Assembly (NCBI GenBank): GCA_003526525.1
Contig: DPVV01000282.1
Coordinates: 21,104 to 26,422 of the forward strand
Source of the DNA: Lachnoclostridium phytofermentans
Lineage (GTDB): Bacteria > Bacillota > Clostridia > Lachnospirales > Lachnospiraceae
Reading direction: 5' to 3'
DNA: 5,319 nt
Shown here: piece after piece, positions 1 to 5,319 of the stretch
Position numbering within the stretch: position 1 is the stretch's first letter
Layout: each line of letters opens with the position of its first letter
Translations under genes and position numbers: made by a program
Notes under the pieces: model-generated
Databases searched by the model: none
Seen by the model: only the letters and a program-made list of their open reading frames with translations
Told to the model about the DNA's origin: nothing

Positions 1-747
1 GGAGGAATCTATTGGTGGCCAAGGCAGTTCTCCTTGCAAAATTATAGGACAGTATTCAGTGACAACAGTGTACTACAGGCATTTAAGGTGACCATTGCAA
101 AGACTTTAATTGGTACCACAGTTAATGTATTTTTTACCGCAATGGTAGCTTATCCGCTTTCCAAAAAAAATTTAATTGGAAGAAAGTATTACATGGCGTT
201 TGGAACGATTACGATGTTCTTCTCCGGAGGGTTGATACCAACATTCCTTTTATTTAAGGGGCTTGGATTATTAAATAATTTTTGGGTTTATGTTATTCCA
301 GCGGCTTTTAACTTTTTTAATCTACTCATTATGATTAATTTCTTTCGAGAGATTCCTGAAGCTTTGGAGGAATCTGCAAAAATTGATGGTGCCAATGATT
401 TTACCATCTTTCGTAAGGTAATTCTTCCGTTATCAAAACCTGTGTTAGCAACCATTGCTTTGTTTGCAGGAGTTGGACAATGGAATGATTACTTTGGAGG
501 ATTAATGTATATTACAGATAACCGTTCCCTAGAACCGATCCAGACTTACCTTTATCGTATGGTGGCACAGGTACAGTCCTCGCAGATGGCGGGGTCTATA
601 GCCTCTAATATCAGTGCGAAAGACAGTACTTCAACTGCGATAAAGTTAGCAGCCATGGTTATCACAACGTTACCTATATGCTGTGTTTATCCATTCCTTC
701 AAAAATACTTTGTAAAAGGAATGATGATAGGTGCAGTTAAGGAATAA
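1..747 (+). CDS. Carbohydrate ABC transporter permease, MalG/LplC/YtcP-like (5' partial)
   Basis: Inner-membrane permease subunit of a CUT1-type sugar importer; with a second permease it would form the channel that receives solute from the binding lipoprotein. The frame is open from base 1, beginning GGIYWWPRQFSLQNY, which is typical of the region after the first membrane helix in this family. The real start and first helix are therefore off the left edge, and the TTG at 34 is an internal Leu codon. About 248 residues are visible, against roughly 290-300 for the family. Five hydrophobic segments follow (approximately bases 85-160, 190-270, 280-345, 430-495, 640-705). The cytoplasmic EAA loop that docks on the ATPase is clear at 358-432: EALEESAKIDGA, then the ILP signature. 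The C-terminus FVKGMMIGAVKE is characteristic of LplC/YtcP-type permeases. The stop at 745-747 lies 22 bp before the binding-protein gene, so the two are co-transcribed. The substrate is not deducible. Confidence 0.95.
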   Translation, partial: GGIYWWPRQFSLQNYRTVFSDNSVLQAFKVTIAKTLIGTTVNVFFTAMVAYPLSKKNLIGRKYYMAFGTITMFFSGGLIPTFLLFKGLGLLNNFWVYVIPAAFNFFNLLIMINFFREIPEALEESAKIDGANDFTIFRKVILPLSKPVLATIALFAGVGQWNDYFGGLMYITDNRSLEPIQTYLYRMVAQVQSSQMAGSIASNISAKDSTSTAIKLAAMVITTLPICCVYPFLQKYFVKGMMIGAVKE

Positions 748-769
748 AATATAAAGGGAGGATTTTACA

Positions 770-2467
770 ATGAAATTGGGTAGCAAAAAATGGTTTGCGC
801 TTCTATTGGTTTTTACGATGCTGTTTTCTCTCGCTGCATGTGGTGAGAAGAAAGAAAAACCAACTGGTGCTGAGCCAACAGTAGGGGCAACAACGGAACC
901 AACAAAAGCAGCAGAAGGTACAGCAGATGGAACAAAGGATAACAACAATCAAGGAGAGGTAGTTCCTGGTTGGCAGAAAAACGCATCCGATAAGGTTGAC
1001 TTAACATGGTATATAAACTTTTCTTGGTTTACTACTCCTTGGGGTGAGAACTTAGTATCCAAGACTATTACAGAAGAAACAGGTTGTAACATTAATTTTA
1101 TCGTTCCTGCAGGTAATGAAGCTGAGAAATTAAATTCTTTGATAGCATCCGATTCCTTACCAGATTTATTAACGATTGGTTGGTGGGAAGGCCAAGTAAA
1201 TCAGATGATTGAAGATGAAATGGTTTATGCTTTGGATGAATTAGCAACGCAATATGACCCATACTGGTTTGAAGTAGCAGACAAAGGTCGTGTTGGCTGG
1301 TTTACAAAAGAAGATGGGCATGTCTACGGATATCCAAACTCTTCTTTCTCTCCACAGGATTATGAAAAATATGATAATATCTCTTCCAATCAGACCTTCC
1401 TTGTAAGAAAGGATATGTATGAAGCAATTGGTAGTCCAGATATGACAACACCGGAAGGTTTTATTGCAGCAGTAAAAGCTGCAGCAGCTAAGTACCCAGA
1501 AGTGAACGGACAGCCACTTATTCCAGTAGGTGCACATGAATTTATTTCAACTGGTAATAATTCTTTTGACCTATTTTTATCTAACTTCTTAGCAACTCCT
1601 TATGAAAAAGATGGCCAGTACTACGATAGATTTACCGATGCTGAATTAGTTCGTTGGTTAAAAGCATTTCGCGAGTTAGGTGCAGAAGGATATCTAAAAG
1701 AAGATATCTTTGTTGACAAGAGAGCTCAAATGGAAGAAAAGATTGCTCAGGGACGTTATTTCTGTATGTTATATCAGAGAACAGACTTAGCAGATCAACA
1801 GAAGGTACTATATAAGAATGATCCTAACAGTATTTATATTGCAGTTGATGGACCAAAGAATTCTAAAGGTGATGCTTACACCTTACCAGGAACTGGTATC
1901 AATGGGTGGTGCGTAACCATGATTTCTAAGAAATGTCAGCGTCCAGACCGTGCAATCCAGTTATGCTCCTACTTAATGAGTGAGCATGGACAGCATATGA
2001 CTTGGCTAGGTGTAGAAGGTGTTACTTGGGATTATGTGAATGGAAAAGAAACAATGAAACCGGAAGTGAAAGAAATTTTAACATCTGATCGTAGTGCTTA
2101 TGATAAACAGTATGGTGCAGATTCCTGTTACTGGATGTTCCAAGACAATGCAATGTCATTAAAATGGGCAGTGGAAACACCAGAACCTCTTGGACAGATG
2201 GAACGTTGGACATATCCATATGTTATCTCAGTATCCCAGTATGATGTTAGCTTAGCAGCAGATTCTGATGAATTCGATATTCAAAGTAAGGTAGATAATG
2301 AATGGGGCGTTGTATTACCTCGTCTATTATTAGCGAAGACAGAAGCAGAATTTGATACTATCTGGGACGCATTTATTCAGAAGAGAAAAGATTTCGGTAT
2401 TGATACAGTTCTTGCGACGAAGACCGAGATGATGAAGGAAGCAAAATTGAAATTAGGAATTAAGTAA
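770..2467 (+). CDS. Extracellular solute-binding lipoprotein of a sugar ABC transporter
   Basis: Binding protein (family 1 SBP, LplA/YtcQ-like), 565 residues, slightly longer than the roughly 500 of the Bacillus relatives. It would be anchored to the outer face of the membrane and deliver a carbohydrate-type ligand to the permease. The N-terminus has a Lys-containing n-region, a hydrophobic core and a lipobox LAAC at residues 21-24, so Cys24 should be lipidated and become the mature N-terminus. Residues 25-74 form a low-complexity Thr/Ala/Glu/Gly/Asn linker, and the globular domain starts near Lys75 (KVDLTWYINFSWF). The domain is rich in Trp and Tyr, as expected for sugar stacking. Segments such as EKLNSLIASDSLPDLLTIGW match the family's early conserved region. 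The start is fixed by the strong site GGGAGG at 756-761, 8 nt upstream, and by the signal peptide. It sits 22 bp after the permease and is followed by hairpins, so it is probably the last gene of its operon. No ATPase gene is next to it. The specific ligand is unknown. Confidence 0.95.
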   Translation: MKLGSKKWFALLLVFTMLFSLAACGEKKEKPTGAEPTVGATTEPTKAAEGTADGTKDNNNQGEVVPGWQKNASDKVDLTWYINFSWFTTPWGENLVSKTITEETGCNINFIVPAGNEAEKLNSLIASDSLPDLLTIGWWEGQVNQMIEDEMVYALDELATQYDPYWFEVADKGRVGWFTKEDGHVYGYPNSSFSPQDYEKYDNISSNQTFLVRKDMYEAIGSPDMTTPEGFIAAVKAAAAKYPEVNGQPLIPVGAHEFISTGNNSFDLFLSNFLATPYEKDGQYYDRFTDAELVRWLKAFRELGAEGYLKEDIFVDKRAQMEEKIAQGRYFCMLYQRTDLADQQKVLYKNDPNSIYIAVDGPKNSKGDAYTLPGTGINGWCVTMISKKCQRPDRAIQLCSYLMSEHGQHMTWLGVEGVTWDYVNGKETMKPEVKEILTSDRSAYDKQYGADSCYWMFQDNAMSLKWAVETPEPLGQMERWTYPYVISVSQYDVSLAADSDEFDIQSKVDNEWGVVLPRLLLAKTEAEFDTIWDAFIQKRKDFGIDTVLATKTEMMKEAKLKLGIK

Positions 2468-2478
2468 TTAGATTAATA

Positions 2479-2501
2479 AAGCGGATTTTCGCAATCCGCT
2501 T
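2479..2501 (+). other. GC-rich hairpin after the binding-protein gene
   Basis: A perfect 9-bp stem (AAGCGGATT at 2479-2487 with AATCCGCTT at 2493-2501) closes a 5-nt loop, TTCGC. It lies 11 nt after the stop codon. The stem ends in TT but the following bases (ATGCTACTTGC) are not a T-tract. It is therefore either a weak or decayed intrinsic terminator, or a 3'-end stabilising structure for the transporter mRNA. The structure is seen in the sequence; the role is inferred. Confidence 0.5.
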
Positions 2502-2517
2502 ATGCTACTTGCTTATA

Positions 2518-2546
2518 AACCTCATTTCCACTACGTGGATGAGGTT
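2518..2546 (+). other. Second hairpin in the intergenic gap
   Basis: AACCTCAT (2518-2525) pairs with ATGAGGTT (2539-2546). An inner CCAC/GTGG stem (2528-2531 with 2535-2538) closes a 3-nt loop. The two stems are separated by a 2-nt TT bulge on the left arm, giving 12 bp in total. AAATAATATG follows, so there is no T-tract and it is not a standard terminator by itself. It may protect the 3' end of the transporter mRNA or act together with the hairpins on either side. Confidence 0.45.
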
Positions 2547-2568
2547 AAATAATATGATATATTGTGAA

Positions 2569-2612
2569 GGAAAAACAGCCTGTTTAATGGAATATCTACA
2601 GGTTGTTTTTCC
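2569..2612 (+). terminator. Rho-independent terminator, probably bidirectional
   Basis: A long stem pairs 2569-2583 (GG, A5, CAGCCTGT) with 2598-2612 (ACAGGTTG, T5, CC). It has 15 bp with one G-U wobble and a 14-nt loop at 2584-2597. The stem carries an A-tract on the 5' side and TTGTTTTT on the 3' side, so the T-run is present reading in either direction. A further GATAT (2556-2560) and ATATC (2614-2618) could extend the base of the stem across mismatches. Its place between the transporter genes and the kinase gene fits an operon boundary. Because both flanking genes are on the + strand, its main job is to end the transporter transcript. Confidence 0.8.
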
Positions 2613-2667
2613 CATATCAAGCTTTGGTTAGTGACTGTCTGCCTTGCTATTCTACGGAGCCTGATTT

Positions 2668-2697
2668 TTGACATAACATAACATGCACAAACATAAG
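2668..2697 (+). promoter_or_regulatory. Possible sigma-A-type promoter for the two-component operon
   Basis: A perfect -35 hexamer TTGACA lies at 2668-2673. The best -10 candidate is CATAAG at 2692-2697 with an 18-nt spacer, which matches only 4 of 6 positions of TATAAT. Transcription would start near 2703-2706, leaving a leader of only about a dozen bases before the kinase ATG. That is short for a normal ribosome binding site and lowers confidence. The location, just after the terminator and before the kinase gene, is right. The operon may instead be read from another start in 2613-2670 or by read-through. Confidence 0.3.
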
Positions 2698-2701
2698 TGC
2701 A
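2684..2701 (+). repeat. Short inverted repeat upstream of the kinase gene
   Basis: TGCAC (2684-2688) and GTGCA (2697-2701) are exact inverted copies separated by 8 nt of AT-rich sequence. The repeat covers the proposed -10 region and ends 15 nt before the kinase start. It could be an operator half-site pair, or an RNA hairpin if transcription starts further upstream. A 5-bp arm pair can arise by chance, so the function is speculative. Confidence 0.3.
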
Positions 2702-2711
2702 GGAATAGGTG
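2701..2711 (+). promoter_or_regulatory. Weak ribosome binding site of the kinase gene
   Basis: The bases before the kinase ATG are AGGAATAGGTG. AGGTG at 2707-2711 lies 5 nt from the start, and AGGAA at 2701-2705 lies 11 nt from it. Neither matches the near-perfect sites of the binding-protein gene (GGGAGG) or the response-regulator gene (GGGAGGAGGG). This suggests that the kinase is translated less than its partner regulator, a common arrangement for sensor/regulator pairs. Confidence 0.45.
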
Positions 2712-2716
2712 TTACT

Positions 2717-4516
2717 ATGAGAAAACTAAAAAAGCTTTTTTCAGCAATGAAGTTAAATCATAAAATAACAGTTCTGATTATTGGAACCATAGTGATACCT
2801 ATGGTTATTTTATCTGTTCTTCTTTTTAAAAATATGAGGGAATCCATCATAAAAGAGAAAGTGAAAAATGTTGAAATTAGCATCAATCAAAGTTATAACC
2901 ATATTCAAAAAAATGTCGAGCTATGTCATATGTCAACACAGGTTATCTTAAACAGTGAAGGCTTTTGGGATAAGTTAATAGAGTTTCAGGATTCTGAAGT
3001 TATCGACAAGAGCGAAATCATAAAATTCTCAAAGAACGATGTTCGGAATATTGAACGGCTGGTAAACAGTAATCCATATCTTTATCAGATAAGAATCTAC
3101 ATAGCAACTAAAAAAGTACCGGAAATGATGCCAGTTCTTTATCATATGGATCGGCTTGATAATTTCGATTGGTACAAAGAAGATGATACACGTAAGATTT
3201 TCTGGAATTTTGATTATGACGGTACTATTTTCCCTTATTATGTATTAAAGCCATCAAAACATATTGTATCACTTACAACACGTGTTAAGGGAACCAAGAA
3301 AAAGGTAGATGCCCTGATCGAAGTAGCAACGAAGATGGATGTTTTATTTCCGGATATTTACGAAGCGGATGAAGAACAATGGACCTGTTTTGTAGATGAG
3401 TATGGAACGTACTTTTATGGAGAAGGGGACTCGAATCAAAAGTGGGTTGAATTTGCAGAGGGAGTATTCAAAACAATACCAAAGAATACCAAGGAGTCTT
3501 ATTATTACAATATGTACCTTGATGAAGAACCAGTTGTAGTCGGCTATATACCGCTAGATCAGTTTAATGGGCATTTGCTAAAGATTGTTTCTTTAAAAAA
3601 TGCATTTCAAGATATCAATGAAAGAAGAAATGTATTTCTCTTTGGATTCACTGGAGGTGTCGCTATATTAATTTGTGCAGCGAACTTCTTGGTTCAATTG
3701 GTACTTCGTGATTTTTATCGGGTAATTCATACCGTTACGAAAGTAAAAGAAGGAGATTTATCTATACGAGTTCCAGTCGATTCCTCTAATGAAATTGGAC
3801 AATTAAGCGGTCAGATTAATGATATGATGGATACGATTACCTGCTTGATGGAGGATCAATTAAAGAGAGAACTTTTAGTGAAAGACAGTGAGATTAGAGC
3901 CCTACAAAATCAAATCAATGCTCATTTTATCTATAATGTACTGGAATCCATTAAAATGATGGCTGAGATAGAGGAACGATACGACATTTCAGATGCAGTT
4001 ACCTCTCTTGGCAAGTTACTACGATATAGTATGAAATGGGTATCAAAAAATGTAACGGTAAGAGAAGAGGTTGACTATATTAAAAATTATCTGGCGCTTA
4101 TAAATCTTCGATTTGACTATGAAATCTATTTAAGTATCAATATGCCAGAAATTATTTGGAGTCAAGAGATACCAAAGATGTCATTACAACCAATCATAGA
4201 AAATGCAATTTATCACGGAATTGAAGAGATTGCGGAGGATACGAGTATCTATATGAAGGGGATTTTATTTGAGGATTATTGTACGATAGAAATTACGGAC
4301 TCAGGTAAGGGAATGACAGAGGAAGAGGTTAGAATACTTCAACAAAAAATTTCCGGTGAGATTGAAACGAGTGGAAGCTCCGGGAATGGGATAGGGCTTA
4401 AGAATGTACAAGATCGAATCAAAATCAGTTTTGGAGAACCTTACGGAATTAGTGTAGCATCAAGGAAGGGTTTGTTTACCAAGGTTATCGTAAAGATACC
4501 ATTGATCCTAACATAG
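2717..4516 (+). CDS. Two-component sensor histidine kinase, YesM-like
   Basis: Membrane sensor of 599 residues, a normal length for this family. It would autophosphorylate on a histidine and pass the phosphate to the adjacent response regulator. Domain order: membrane helix 1 at about residues 17-37; an extracytoplasmic sensor region at about 38-304, probably Cache-like by size and position; membrane helix 2 at about 306-330; a HAMP linker at about 331-383 (EGDLSIRVP, NEIGQL); a short coiled coil; then the His_kinase region with LQNQINAHFIYNVLESI. The phosphoacceptor is His403. The ATPase domain has the N-box LQPIIENAIYHG (Asn496), the G1 motif DSGKGM (Asp528) and the G2 motif GNGIGLKNV (556-564). 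The residue before His403 is Ala402, where most relatives have Pro. ATG 2717 is preferred to the Met11 codon at 2747 because the latter has no ribosome binding site and lies just before the membrane helix. The regulator gene follows 15 bp downstream. The ligand is unknown; a sugar or oligosaccharide is inferred from the neighbours. Confidence 0.95.
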   Translation: MRKLKKLFSAMKLNHKITVLIIGTIVIPMVILSVLLFKNMRESIIKEKVKNVEISINQSYNHIQKNVELCHMSTQVILNSEGFWDKLIEFQDSEVIDKSEIIKFSKNDVRNIERLVNSNPYLYQIRIYIATKKVPEMMPVLYHMDRLDNFDWYKEDDTRKIFWNFDYDGTIFPYYVLKPSKHIVSLTTRVKGTKKKVDALIEVATKMDVLFPDIYEADEEQWTCFVDEYGTYFYGEGDSNQKWVEFAEGVFKTIPKNTKESYYYNMYLDEEPVVVGYIPLDQFNGHLLKIVSLKNAFQDINERRNVFLFGFTGGVAILICAANFLVQLVLRDFYRVIHTVTKVKEGDLSIRVPVDSSNEIGQLSGQINDMMDTITCLMEDQLKRELLVKDSEIRALQNQINAHFIYNVLESIKMMAEIEERYDISDAVTSLGKLLRYSMKWVSKNVTVREEVDYIKNYLALINLRFDYEIYLSINMPEIIWSQEIPKMSLQPIIENAIYHGIEEIAEDTSIYMKGILFEDYCTIEITDSGKGMTEEEVRILQQKISGEIETSGSSGNGIGLKNVQDRIKISFGEPYGISVASRKGLFTKVIVKIPLILT

Positions 4517-4531
4517 GGAGGAGGGAATTCC

Positions 4532-5319
4532 ATGAAGAAGCTTTTGATTGTAGAGGATGAAAAAATGATCAGGCAGGGGATAAAAAGTATCGCAATGCGT
4601 GCACCTGTTCCGATTGAGCAAATTATTGAATGTAAAAATGGGGTAGAAGCACTTGAAGTAGTAAAAAATGAAGTAATCGATGTCATGATTACTGATATTC
4701 GTATGCCCGGGAAAGATGGAATAACGTTAGTAAAAGAAATTCAGGTTTTGCCACATGTGCCTAAAACAGTCGTAATTAGCGGCTATGATGATTTTAATTA
4801 TGCAGTTGAATTACTGCGTTCCGGAGCTAAAGATTATTTATTAAAACCAATCGAACGTGAGAAAATATTCGATGTATTAACAAAATTAGAAAAAGAACTG
4901 TGTGAAGAGAAAGAAGAGGCGGAAAAAAGAAATCTTATATGGCAGCAGCAGTTGCGTTATTGCATGTTAGGAGAAACAAGCTTAGATAGTTGTAAGGTAA
5001 CCTTTGAAGAATTTTTACAAAAGGAAAGGTATCTTTTATGCTGCACTAATATTTGGAGAGAGGATTGGTTAGAGGAAACGAATATATTAGGATTAACCAA
5101 GATGCAACATCAGAATATTTACATAATGAGGGGATCACAAAAGCAACTTGCACAGAAGGTTTTTTGTGAAGATTATATTGGATTTAGCGAGGAGCATACA
5201 AAATTTGAAGAATTAAAGATTGCATTTAAAGAAGCATTATTTGCAAGAAAGCAATCCTTTTATCAGGAGAGTCACCAGATTGATTATAAAGATTGTAGAA
5301 GTAATCTAATGAAGAATGA
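4532..5319 (+). CDS. Two-component response regulator, YesN-like (3' partial)
   Basis: Cytoplasmic partner of the kinase just upstream. The frame is open from ATG 4532 to the right edge (262 full codons, no stop), so the end of the gene is missing. Residues 1 to about 120 are a complete CheY-like receiver: acidic pocket VEDE (Glu8, Asp9), phosphoacceptor Asp55 in TDIRMPGKDG, Ser83 in VVISGYDDF, and Lys105 in LLKP. The sequence SGYDDFNYAVELLRSGAKDYLLKP is typical of AraC-type regulators of the YesN group. After a charged Glu/Lys helix (about 110-130) comes a divergent middle region (about 135-262). Its segment IGFSEEHTKFEELKIAFKEALFARK resembles the region that precedes the AraC helix-turn-helix in YesN relatives. 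The DNA-binding domain itself is not in the window and is inferred. Start choice is secured by GGGAGGAGGG at 4516-4525, overlapping the kinase stop. It likely controls sugar-uptake genes nearby. Confidence 0.92.
   Translation, partial: MKKLLIVEDEKMIRQGIKSIAMRAPVPIEQIIECKNGVEALEVVKNEVIDVMITDIRMPGKDGITLVKEIQVLPHVPKTVVISGYDDFNYAVELLRSGAKDYLLKPIEREKIFDVLTKLEKELCEEKEEAEKRNLIWQQQLRYCMLGETSLDSCKVTFEEFLQKERYLLCCTNIWREDWLEETNILGLTKMQHQNIYIMRGSQKQLAQKVFCEDYIGFSEEHTKFEELKIAFKEALFARKQSFYQESHQIDYKDCRSNLMKN

Noticed and set aside
34..747. TTG at 34 as the permease start codon
   Set aside because: The frame is open upstream to base 1 and the residues before it match the permease family, so the gene is simply cut by the window edge.
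670..1007. Two overlapping minus-strand reading frames over the permease end and the lipoprotein signal and linker
   Set aside because: Low-complexity Leu/Val/Ser-rich translations that are antisense to well-supported genes, with no family resemblance.
1241..1537. Minus-strand reading frame of 98 codons
   Set aside because: Antisense to the conserved body of the binding protein; the Cys/Trp/Phe-rich product looks like a shadow translation.
2022..2219. Minus-strand reading frame of 65 codons
   Set aside because: Antisense to the binding protein, no recognisable domain and no convincing ribosome binding site.
2468..2716. Catabolite-control (cre-like) operator or riboswitch in the intergenic gap
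   Set aside because: No sequence close to a cre consensus and no conserved riboswitch core could be recognised; the visible structure is explained by simple hairpins.
2728..2741. Palindrome AAAAAAGCTTTTTT containing a slippery A-AAA-AAG just after the kinase start
   Set aside because: It encodes the ordinary Lys-Lys-Leu-Phe of a membrane-protein N-terminus. A -1 shift would reach a stop within about ten codons, and no stimulatory structure is evident.
4441..4686. Minus-strand reading frame across the kinase/regulator junction
   Set aside because: Antisense to the kinase end and receiver start, both of which have clear conserved motifs; the Ser/Thr/Ile-rich product is not recognisable.
5312..5319. 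TGA in the last bases as the regulator's stop codon
   Set aside because: It is out of frame: the frame reads AAG AAT GA and continues past the edge. A YesN-type protein also needs its C-terminal DNA-binding domain.

Overview
The window is AT-rich and reads like the chromosome of a Gram-positive, clostridial-type Firmicute. It most resembles a plant-polysaccharide-degrading Lachnospiraceae such as the Lachnoclostridium/Clostridium phytofermentans group. This is inferred from the gene families, the strong GGGAGG-type ribosome binding sites, the lipoprotein signal, and the YesM/YesN-type signalling pair. The exact species cannot be read from the sequence.

All four genes are on the + strand. Region 1 (1-2467) is the end of a carbohydrate ABC-transporter operon. 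It holds the inner-membrane permease (5' end off the left edge) and, 22 bp later, the solute-binding lipoprotein. Region 2 (2468-2716) is a 249-bp non-coding gap with three successive hairpins, the third a good intrinsic terminator, then a possible promoter and a small inverted repeat. Region 3 (2717-5319) is a two-component system: a membrane sensor histidine kinase (His_kinase/HATPase class, YesM-like) and, 15 bp later, a CheY-type response regulator of the YesN kind. The regulator stays open to the right edge, so its C-terminal DNA-binding part is not in the window.

The likely joint function is sugar uptake coupled to sugar sensing. The lipoprotein captures an oligosaccharide or related solute outside the cell, and the permease (with a partner permease presumably upstream, and an ATPase not seen here) imports it. 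The kinase senses an extracellular cue through its large extracytoplasmic domain and phosphorylates the regulator, which would control this transporter operon, downstream genes, or both. The substrate cannot be determined from the window.

I found no RNA genes, mobile elements, CRISPR arrays, phage genes or broken genes. The module is of a well-known type. The points most worth a second look are an INAHF in place of the usual INPHF at the kinase's phosphoacceptor histidine, the stacked hairpins between the two operons, and the inverted repeat just upstream of the kinase start.
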